Of a DNA stretch of 64,000 nucleotides, positions 1 to 9,413 are shown in pieces. Each line of letters starts with the position of its first letter. Positions within the stretch are counted from its first letter, which is position 1. Position numbers and translations under genes: made by a program. The DNA lies in assembly GCF_021018805.1 (NCBI RefSeq), contig NC_086249.1, positions 75,728,472 through 75,792,471 on the forward strand, written 5' to 3'. The notes beneath the pieces were generated by a model. The model searched no databases. It worked only from the letters and a program-made list of their open reading frames with translations, and was not told where the DNA came from. The DNA comes from Prinia subflava. Lineage: Eukaryota > Chordata > Aves > Passeriformes > Cisticolidae.

Positions 1-3000
1 GATTTCACCCACCTCCTCTAGTGTTTTCCTATAGCATCTTCTCTGTGCATGAACTAAGAGCACAAGTTCACATTTAGGAAAAAGATATCTTTGGTGTAGC
101 TTTTAGTGGCATAGGAACTGACTAGTGATATGCTTGAAAAAACCAGAAAACCAATTGAAATATTCAGATAACTCTTCAATGCTCTATGTATACAATAAAC
201 AGGATATTTCTGTAAAATGATGTTTCAATACTCTTGATTTAGATTGCTGTTGGCTGGTCTCTTTCTCTTCCTTTCCCTTCTCTTTCCTTTTTCTTTCTCT
301 TTTCCTTTATTTACTCTCCTTTTTAATTCCTTTCTTCTCTTTCACCTCAGTATGGTTTAACTTTTGTTGCTTGAACCATAAGACTGTAAAAGCAGTAGAA
401 ACAATACATGTTCTGAATTTTCTTCAAACAATGGCTTGCAGATTGAAATGAAAGCACACTTTTCCTGTTCAGAAACAAACCATCTGAACTAAATCAGCAG
501 GAGAAGACATACACCTGACTCTAGGCAGCCTGCATGTGAGATACCAAAAGATCTTCTCCTCTCCCACCAGCACAGCTGCTATTCCTGCATTTCTGGCAGT
601 ATCAGGTTCAAGACGAGCAGGGGCAATGGTTGGTCACGCCAGCTGCAGAAAGTCATGCCACAGAATGCCACAGATGATAAATGCCTCAGGACAAATGCAC
701 TGAGAACTACTTGGAGCAAAAATGCCATTTCTGGCTCAAAGGCTTTCTAATTCTTAGATCACTGGAAAACAGCAGAGTACTGAGGATATATTTACCTTGT
801 TCTTATTTTCCTAGGCATCTGCTGTGGACCACAAGAAAGGGCAGATTATTGAGCTAGATGGGCTATTCATGTGGGAGGTTTAATGTGCAAGTAGCCAAGC
901 AAAAAGGAAGGTTGACTGTCCTCAGAACTTGAAGTCTTGAAGCTCCTGGCAGCAGGATCATCAGGGCCACTGTTTCCCAAATAGCTTGCCATGCAATCCA
1001 TCCAGAACCCAATCTCCTTGTAACACTGCATGGAGAATTGCAGGATGATTAGTTTTCATTACAAATGGGAAAGAAAGCAAATATCAAACTCCTCCATGAA
1101 TCAGAAACACCATTGCCATCCAACTGCATTAGCTATTCATGACTTTGGTGTGCAGAGAGCTTTGTTTCACATTCCTTTGGTGCTCTGCTTTTCAAATTGT
1201 GCCAAAGGTACCACGAGTGCTGCAGAAAGAGCCTCAGAGCAGCATGCCCACACTGCCCAAATATTTTCCTGTTTTCTCCTCTTCTTAACAACAACAGCAT
1301 TGCCAGAACAAACCCTGTTTGGTAAACCTGCCCTAAGATCTGTCATTCCACAGAGCTCTGCATTATGAAACAGAGATAACCATGAAAGACTCTGTATCAA
1401 ATAAATTGACTTCATCTGATGGGGCAAATAAGACTGATCTGGGCTTCAAACATCTCCAGCATATTTGACATCTTGGAGGATATCAGGATTGTCTCCTGGA
1501 TCACAGCATGGGACAGGAAATGCCCCACACTGAGCGGGTAAGAGTTTCTTTTCCAAAGACCATCCATGAACAGCAGGTGCAGCAATGCAGGAGGAACTCC
1601 CTGAGAAATTAAAAGGAGCTGGAGATATAGCTGGGACTTATTTCAATCTGATTTGAATTATTATCATTCAGCCCTTTGTGAGATATTTTGCAGCCTCTCT
1701 TGAGTAAGGCACCTGAAAAAACCAAAAAATTCTTAGAAAAGAAAACTGTTTGAGAAATGGAGATTTGCAGAAATTTTTCTGAAAACAAAATTTTCCGAGA
1801 GGCTGAGGTCTCCTGTCTAAGGTCCATGCTGCAGAAGACCATGCTCTCAAGGTGAACCTAACACCATGCCAGAGGTCTGACCAGGGAGTGTCTTAACCTT
1901 GGTATGGAATGTGCATCCACAGCTCCCAAGTCCCTGAATTCTTTGCTGTCAACAGGGAGCAAGTAAACCAATTAAACTGTGTTTTAAGAGATTTATAGGA
2001 ATGATTTCTAAATTACACTTACTGGGTGAAAAATAATTTTTGTCAGCACCAACCTGGGAAACATCAGAACCATTGGTTCAGCCTAAAATGCTGGGTTCTG
2101 TGAACTAATCTGCTTATCAGACTCTGCATCCCCTTAAGTATCTCTGGAAGGAGGACAGGTGAGAACATAAAGAGATTCTTTACAAGAACATTCCTCTACT
2201 TCTGTATGTAACACTAGCTCTGGTGTTCTATTATCCTCTTCTCCTTTGTTTTTTTTTGAGGATGTATATTCCTCCTCTTTAAAGCCCTTCCCTCCAATCC
2301 TGCTAGCAGAAGGTTATTTCCCTTCTAGATGGAGCGTCTCCAGTCCACACCAGCTCCTCTTCCGGAGAAGTCTCACATCTCCTGAACCTAACATTTCTTC
2401 CGCCAAAAAATTATTTTCAAAATCTTGTTTTGTCCTTCTCTGCATTTAGTATTTACAGGACTTGTAAGAAAGTCAGCTGCAGCCCTCTCATGCAGCCTTA
2501 CTCTTCCTCTGAGGCTGCTAATTGTGTCACCAGGGGCAGATAAAAAGAAGCAACTTTCCCTAGGTGGGATTCGAACTGTCCATCCAGATAGGCATACCTT
2601 TTTTTTTTTTTAAGACAGTCAGTATTGCCTAATTTCGAGTCACCTTTCAGAAGCAGTTGCTATTTTGCCAGCTTCCAGGTGGTGCCTTTCCAATTTTGGT
2701 ATCTTTACCTGCTTGCTGTCCTTCATACTCATCTCCAATGTTTCTTTAGGGAGCACCTAGAAGCATGCAGCAGCCAATGTCCATTAGTTCCAGCTTCCTT
2801 CCCCTAAATGGTGTATCTCTCTGTGTTGTGCTCATACCTTAAGCCTCCTCATACAGGAACATTTCAAGTCCAATACTTTCATTTTTCTCTTTGAATGAAA
2901 GTGTGAAAATTTGCACCCGAGTTCTTGCAGTCAAGGAAAAGCTGTCCTTCATTGTGCCAGAGACCCCACAGTGTTCATAGTGACAGCCAGGATGCACCTC

Positions 3001-3772
3001 CCCTTCTGACCCATCAGGCTTGGCCCTGCAGGCTGAGAGGGCAGTGTACAGCAACACGGACACCCGTGTAAGCAAAGCTGTCAAAAGGAGATTGATGGCT
3101 CCATGACCTCTTTGCAAACTGCACCTCAGACAGCGACACCTGAGTTTTCTCTCATAGACTGCTTTAAACTGCATGTTTCAGTGGGCTTTCAGACTCATAG
3201 ACACAAAAAAGTGTCACTTATTTCTTCTCACTTATGCACGGTGTCCCACTTTCATGCTTGCTCACTGGATTACATAGCCTGGCTTGTGGCTGTGTCCACA
3301 GAATTAGATGGATTTCAACCTGCAAAAGGCCTTAAACCCATTAAAATCACCATTGACCAAATAGAATTTACAAATTTAAATACCTCTGTGAATCTAGACT
3401 TTAATTACTGCATTTTTTTCATGACTCACAAAGAAACAGGTGGCAGGAGTCCAATTTATACTCTCCCTTCTCCAATACATACATGCCTTACAACAATGGA
3501 TTTATCACTATGAACCTTCATAACTTGGATACCTGATACCTGTCTTTGATGCCCTGATATCTGCCACTGCAGTTTCCCAGGGTATCCTGCCTTCTGCTGC
3601 TGCTGTCTGCCTTCTTTGGATTTTGGCTGTAATTCAGTCCCTTTTCTTTTTCCATAATGTTCTTCTATTACCCTGTCATTAAAATCCAGCTGAACTTTCC
3701 TGTTTTGCATTTAGCAACATGATGAACTTTAGCTAATCCCCAGTAGATATTCAGGTCTATTTGTCCTCATCC

Positions 3773-3775
<3 letters not shown>
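1..3775. other. Intergenic spacer, no gene seen
   Basis: AT-rich non-coding sequence with frequent stops in all frames; the longest open frames (at most 136 codons) resemble no protein. It contains the pyrimidine tract at 258-308, a T-run near 2599-2611, and a tRNA-B-box-like GGGATTCGAAC at 2566-2576 that has no cloverleaf around it. Confidence 0.7.
258..308 (+). repeat. Pure pyrimidine tract (51 nt)
   Basis: Uninterrupted C/T from 258 to 308, with further pyrimidine-rich sequence up to a CACCTCAG at 343-350. Such tracts can form triplex DNA. The tract-plus-AG arrangement also resembles a splice acceptor, but no coding exon follows. Confidence 0.85.

Positions 3776-3810
<35 letters not shown>
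3776..3810 (+). repeat. A-homopolymer, 35 bp
   Basis: Thirty-five uninterrupted A residues. The sequence to the left (3456-3775) has no recognisable gene-derived content, and I see no convincing target-site duplication, so a processed-pseudogene tail is not supported. Confidence 0.95.
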
Positions 3811-3813
<3 letters not shown>

Positions 3814-6800
3814 CCCACCAAAACAAACAGCTACCTGATATTCTGGCACCATCTAAATATGCCAAATATTGAAGAATGTGGATGACATTTATTCACAGAC
3901 TGTTCAGCTCACATGCTGAGTTTTCCAGTACCTGCCTGCACATCGGCTAAATTCCTCTGTCTGTATAATTTGGTTTGTTACCATTGTATTTGTTCTGATT
4001 TTCACAGCCCAGAACAAGATGTGAAGGCCAGACCCAGTAAATACTCCTGCATCCACTAAGCAAGAGCTGTTATTTCTAACTTCTTGGTACCTCATTCCAG
4101 GGCAGTGACAAAAGAAGTTGTTCACTGGGGCTAGTGGGAGCTCTGAGCCAGGAACTCAAAAAAGCCCATTGAGTGTGCAGACCTAAAGCTAAAATCAGCT
4201 TTAGACCTTCCCACAGCTGGGCAGCAGCCAAGGGAAGGGAGACTGACATAAAGCAAGTTGACCCTGTTTCAGGTATCCTAATCCTCTTTTTTTCTGCCAT
4301 AGTTAATAAGAAATAACAACTTACAGTTAATATGAAATTCTGAAGAGTAGCAAAAACAAGCACGGCACTGAAATGGTGCCTCCTCTTAATTTTTTTTTTT
4401 CTCTTCCCAAAACTTCTGTATGGTTTAGGGGTTTGAGTTCCTCCTTGTTCCTTTTCCAGCCTCATGAATGCAGAGGCTTGTATTCCTTCAGATACAACAG
4501 GAAATAAATGCCAATATTTTCAGCCTTCTTGGTCTTTCAAGTCATAGAACATGTAATTCTACCCTCCTGCAATATTATATTTGGCAAGGTCTAAAGCACC
4601 ATCACAGCCCATAAAGTAGAAATGAAAAAGAATTTGCGATTAGGCATTTCTGAAAGCAGAAGCCAACAACACATTTTGGAGGTGCTTAAATTTCACAGCT
4701 CTGCCTTTCGAATATTCAGCATAAATTGAGATCCATTTTACAAAAGTCTCTGCTCCATTGCACTTCTAATCATTTGGCAAACTAGAATTAAAAGTAAAGT
4801 TTGCTGGATTGCAACAACAGCATATTGCACTATCATTTCATCTTGGTTTACCCCTCCTGCAATACAGAACTGTTTTAATTTCTACCACATTCTGTACATG
4901 ATTATTATTTTAATTTCAAAACAAGCAACAATCTTTTCCAACAGCATTTAATGAAGTCTCAAGCAACAAAACATTACTTTTTGATGAGTAAGCTTTTTCA
5001 GCTATTTAGGCCGTGCCATGGAGGATCCTAACCAATAAACAGAGTGAGTGCTATGCAAATTTTTTATAACCAAAGCATACTTTGTTGACTTGGATTAGAA
5101 GTCTTGAGTAGATTCACGAGTGAGGTTTCCAGTGTGAGACCTTTTCATAAGAAATGTTCATTATAGAGAGGCTGGTGACTCCCCACTGACAAAGGTTTCT
5201 GTTCTGTGGCCATATATAAATACAGGCCATGCAGACAGACTGAGACTGTCTGTGGGGTCTGCAAACTGAGCCAGCTCTGCTCCAGAACGTGAAAGCCATG
5301 TTAAAGTGAAACTACATCCAAGCCAATAACACCTCCTGGGAGCTTTTTCTGTCACATTCTGGACTGAGTTTGCTGGTGTCTGTCTAACCTGGTGCATGAG
5401 CAGAAGTGTCCAAGTCTTCGAGTCTCACTCCTTTCTAAGGAAAAACCATAATTCATTATGGGCTGAAAGAACCTGCTGCAGAGTTCATGCAATGCTGAGA
5501 GCAGGAGGCATATCTTCATTTCTGACAAACAAATAAGAAAACAGAAACGGCTTGTTTGTGTACCCAGACTGCACAGTGAGAACATGTTTTGTAATTCCCA
5601 GTGCAGATCTCACAGGCTTGCACTGTCCTGAGAAATGAGTTGGAAGTTTTCAGCCCAACATGGTGAATGCAGGAGTCCCAGGCAGGATAAGGAGGAAACA
5701 CGTCACCATGTTCCTGCTATGTCTTCCTATTAGCAAGTGCAAGGGGCAGGGTACCAGCAGGTAATGCCACGCTTGGCCTGCGCTGCAGCATCCAGCAGGA
5801 GCTGCAGCTGTTTTCCCAGGGAAACAGCCTTGCTGGCTCAGAGATCGCTGCAGTGACCCCCTCCAGCCCTGCCAGGCTGGTCATGGTCTCCAGAAGGATA
5901 GTTTCCAATGAATCCATCCAGGTTTCAAACAACAAAGACTGGCAAGATGTGATGGGGGTTATGAAGCTGGAGGGATGCCAGCCTGCCTGCCAATAAGGAT
6001 AGGCAACTGCCCAGGGGAGAACTGCAATTTCTGCAGGAGCTGCTGGCTAGTAACTAAACATTTGAATCCCCAGTGTAATTGCACCACATCCAGCAGAGTA
6101 AAATCCAGGTCATTCCCTCTTGCCTAGTACATTTAAGCTGTAAAAACCTGTGGAGGAGACTGCTACCAGGTGAGTGCACGCAGCATGCTGATCTCCACCT
6201 GCCATCACACTCATCATCACAAACCGCAGGCTGCCGAGGGCGAGGGCTGCCTGCAGCCCCACAAGGCTCCCAGAAACAGCGCTGTGCTTCCACCACGCTC
6301 TGAGGCAAACAGCCATCCCTGCAGGAGGACACGGCCACTGTGTAGTGGGCAAGCTTTGCCACTTTTTGGCATTCATGCGCTTGCCACAAACTTCCCATGG
6401 TAAGCAGGAGGAGTGTATTTACGCCTGGACACCAGCAATTCAGTTATGCAGCATTCAGTCCAATCCTTTCTGAAATGCATTGGCTGCATTACACATTGGC
6501 CTGTGCAATGACTGGACACAAACAAAAAAGACAAAGTATCAACTATAACTCCTGCTCTCTCAGATACCTGGCTTGCAACTCCTGCCAGAACTCATTGTAG
6601 GAGTGATTAGAGTTTTGGTACTGTCTCTTCCTCTTTGTATGGTGAAGGTACATCATCAGACCAGAAGAATCCACTCTGTCATTTTAGGACCCCCCCTTAC
6701 CAGCATGACAGCTTTTCAACACCAGCATGGTATCCCTGTTTCTCTTGAAGTTCCTTTTTCTTGATCTTTGTGTCCATAGCTGCAACCTCTGTTCTACATA

Positions 6801-7968
6801 AGGTCACACCAGAACCCTGTACAGTGCTTTAATACTTCCTTTGCTCTTCAGCCAAACTGGGATGACAACATTGTCTTTACATTATTTTTCAGGTTTTGGT
6901 ACAAATCCTTCATTTAGTTTTCATGCAAGAAGGTCACCAGAGACAGAGCTTACTCTCAGATATTTTCATTACATATATAATGTTTCTGCCATCCCTGACT
7001 GTACGAAGTCAGAGCTTGGATGGTAATGCATCCTCAGAGCAAACAACTCCCAGCATACTAGACAAGGATGATTTTGTGGCTTAGCTATTGATCTGAACAA
7101 AAGGGTTGCAGTCACATAGCTGAGCTGGGAAATCCTGGGCATGCCTGCAGCCAGAAGGCACTCCCAGTTCAGCAGCTAATTTTCAGTTGTCTCTCATGGC
7201 AATAAAACAGCCACTATGCATCACACTACTTACACATCCCTAAAAGGAGGCATTGTTATGGTCCTTGTAGCTAAGACCCAGGCTGCTGTGATCATGATCA
7301 CAGGGTGGTGTCACAGGGATAATGACAGTGCAGAGATGGGCACAGAACGTCAGAGCTACCTTCACTGCAGGCAGCAGCAATATTGTAACCCTGGGTTCCC
7401 TGTGGGAGTCCTGCGTGCCTGGAGTGGCCCCTGGGCCAGCCTATAAGAGACAGAGATCACACTGCCACCTCTGCTGCCAGCGGGCCATGAAAATCTGGAT
7501 AAGGCTCACAGCAACAATAGTGGCCAAGTGCAAACCATCTTCTACCTTGAGTAATAGGTGATTGTCTTTTTCCACAGAGGCTCATTTCATCCATTCTAAA
7601 GTACTCAAGTTCTTCAAAATGTTTGGATTTGTTGCATTTGTGGCATTTATTTTTTGAAGAACTATTGATATTGTACCTGGAGGATGTAGTAAACTTGCCT
7701 TCATTCTGGAAGTTTGTTGGAAAGCTGCAGCTGGGTAGCAGAAAAAAAATCCCCAGGTGGATTTCAATGCATTCTTGAAAATAAAGACAAAGACCCTCAG
7801 CATTAAAAAAGAAGGAAAGAAATAAAATCAGTCACGATTCTTTTAGCACAGTTCATATAACAGCAGAGATATTAGTAAAAAAAAAAAAATATCAGCAGAA
7901 AAGTGTTCACAACCTAGTGTTCATGATTTAAGAGTAGTTAGGGATTTAGACGACATTTTAATGTGCCA
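3811..7968. other. Intergenic spacer, no gene seen
   Basis: Non-coding. 4480-5060 is AT-rich unique sequence with few simple repeats; 5700-6400 is moderately GC-richer and gives overlapping open frames on both strands without family resemblance. No CR1 or LTR is recognised. Confidence 0.65.
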
Positions 7969-7981
7969 GCAGCAGGGGGCT

Positions 7982-7982
<1 letters not shown>
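7969..7982 (+). promoter_or_regulatory. CTCF-core-like site
   Basis: GCAGCAGGGGGCTT matches about 11 of 14 positions of the CCASYAGRKGGCRS core used by CTCF. It is a single motif with no other support, so occupancy is unknown. Confidence 0.2.

Positions 7983-7988
<6 letters not shown>

Positions 7989-8013
<25 letters not shown>
7989..8013 (+). repeat. A-homopolymer, 25 bp
   Basis: Twenty-five A residues just downstream of the CTCF-like core at 7969-7980. Another A13 run lies at about 7869-7881. Confidence 0.93.
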
Positions 8014-8218
8014 TCGTGATTTAAAGGGGAAGTTATGGATGTTATAACATCAGTTTGTGTCTCACCTTCTGTCTATTTTGCTGGCTCTGTCTCTCACCTG
8101 GAAAGTCCAGAAGCAGGAGTAAGGGTGGGGGTTTTGTCTTTTTTTTCTTTTTCAATAGAAAAGTGCATCTAAGAGCAACCACATTCACAGTCAAGGGGAA
8201 TTCTATTTCCCACTAGAC

Positions 8219-8605
8219 ACACAGAATGGTTTGGGTGGGAAGGGACCTTAAAGATCATCTAGTTCCACCTCCCCTGCCAAGGGCAGGGACACCTTCCACG
8301 ACATCAGGTTGGTCAAAGCCCCATCCAGCCTGGCCTTGAAGACTTCCAGGGATGGGCCATCCACAACTTCTCTAGGCAACCTGTGTTAGTGGCTCAGCAC
8401 CCTCACAATAAGGAATTTCTTCCTAACATCTGATTTAAATGTCTCCTCTTTCAGTTTTAAATTCTTCCTTCTTGTCCTGTCACTCTCTGCTCATATAAAA
8501 CATCCCTCCCCCTCCTTTTTAAGCCATCTTTACATACTGAAAGGCTGCAATAAGGTCTCCCCCAAGGCTCCTTTTCTCCAGGGTGAACAACCCCTGCTCT
8601 CACAC
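8219..8605 (-). mobile_element. CR1 LINE fragment (3' end), minus strand
   Basis: Read on the + strand it begins CACAGAATGG, then GGGAAGGGACCTTAAAGATC, the reverse complement of the avian CR1 3' tail. It continues through GGGCAGGGACACCTTCCAC, CCATCCAGCCTGGCCTTGAA and TTTCTTCCTAACATCTG, all familiar CR1 3'-region sequence. It stops around CTGCTCTCACA, and the next base onward is unrelated GC-rich DNA. This is a 5'-truncated, non-coding copy. Confidence 0.93.
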
Positions 8606-8793
8606 CTTTCCCGATGGTATTACCCTGGCAGGGGCAGCTCCGATGTCCTTCACTGTGTGAAACAGCACCGGGTGCTCTGCCCTCCCTGGGCTGGCGGCGA
8701 AGCCAGCCGAGCAAGGGCTGTGCTGCGTGCCCCGAGCGGTGTCACCACGGCGGCACATCCCTCCCGGGGAGCAGAGGGGCCGCGGCGGGGCCT

Positions 8794-8865
8794 GCAGGTG
8801 GTGCTGTGTAATTGTTCAAGGCTGTCCCTGCAGGTGGTGCTGTGCAATTGTTCAAGGCTGTCCCT
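8794..8865. repeat. 36-bp tandem duplication (2 units)
   Basis: Units at 8794-8829 and 8830-8865 both read GCAGGTGGTGCTGTG then T/C AATTGTTCAAGGC and TGTCCCT. They differ at one base only, so the duplication looks recent. Confidence 0.93.
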
Positions 8866-8907
8866 CCAGCACAGCCCCGCGGGATGCGCCGGGCGGGAGC
8901 GAGCCGG

Positions 8908-8980
8908 CCCCGGGAGCGGCTCCGGCCCCGGGAGCGGCTCCGGCCCCGGGAGCTGCCGCCGGCCCCGGGAGCTGCCGCCG
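8908..8980. repeat. GC minisatellite, 18-19 bp units x4
   Basis: Two identical units CCCCGGGAGCGGCTCCGG (8908-8925, 8926-8943) are followed by two variant units CCCCGGGAGCTGCCGCCG (8944-8962 with one extra G, and 8963-8980). Each unit carries a CCCGGG palindrome. Confidence 0.93.
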
Positions 8981-9282
8981 CTCAGCGCCCGTGCGAGCCC
9001 CGGCGGGGCGCTGCGGGAGCCCAGAGCATCCTGCGCCCCGACAATCCAGCCTCCTCTGAATGAGAGCAAAACTCGCCAGTAATACCGAGAAAAAGCCGTC
9101 AGCTGCTGGCGTGATGTGAGCACAGCTCCCGCTGCTTCAGCGGGAGAGGGTTGTGCTACAAGATACGGCTTGAAGATACGGCTATGTTTTAGAAGAGAGG
9201 GTTTGGGGTGCCCCCCTGGATGTTGGAGGACACCCACACTAAATCCTGAGTTTCTCCACTCTCGGTAGGCAGTACCAGGAGA

Positions 9283-9296
9283 CCACACACACACAC
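9283..9296 (+). repeat. (AC)n microsatellite, short
   Basis: CCACACACACACAC between the GC-rich island and the CR1 tail. Confidence 0.85.
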
Positions 9297-9326
9297 GGCC
9301 ACAGCAGAAGAGCAACATGCTCTTCT

Positions 9327-9413
9327 GGAAGTTTTCCCTGCTCGTGGCAGGAGTGCTGGAACTAGGTGATCTTTAAGGTCCCTTCCAACCCAAGCTATCC
9401 TATGATCCTGTGA
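9327..9413 (+). mobile_element. CR1 LINE 3' tail, plus strand
   Basis: The stretch contains TTCCCTGCTCGTGGCAGGAG, ACTAGGTGATCTTTAAGGTC and CCTTCCAACCCAAGC, then CCTATGATCCTGTGAT, the terminal CR1 repeat. Only the last ~85 bases of the element remain. Confidence 0.9.

Larger units (their letters stand above)
8640..9060. other. Isolated GC/CpG-rich island with tandem repeats
   Basis: About 420 bases of strongly GC- and CpG-rich sequence sit in AT-rich spacer, some 51 kb from the ATP10A promoter. It lies between two CR1 fragments in opposite orientation (8219-8605 minus, 9327-9413 plus). It contains a 36-bp direct duplication and an array of 18-19 bp units with CCCGGG in each. Open frames exist on both strands but consist of repeat-derived Gly/Ser/Pro/Arg-rich sequence and resemble no family I know. 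It may be an orphan CpG island (promoter of a non-coding transcript) or simply a GC-rich minisatellite locus. Confidence 0.6.

Noticed and set aside
2555..2600. Possible tRNA or tRNA-derived SINE (B-box-like GGGATTCGAAC)
   Set aside because: The bases around it do not form a T-stem and there is no matching A box or acceptor stem at the expected distance.
3103..3513. 136-codon + strand open frame
   Set aside because: No family resemblance and ordinary spacer composition.
5700..6400. GC-richer patch with open frames on both strands
   Set aside because: CpG is not enriched as in the island at 8.6-9.1 kb, and none of the frames resembles a known protein.
8650..9318. 222-codon minus-strand open frame in the GC-rich island (and plus-strand frames of 141, 110 and 83 codons)
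   Set aside because: Composition is driven by minisatellite units and a 36-bp duplication; frames are open on both strands at once, as expected for GC-rich repeats.
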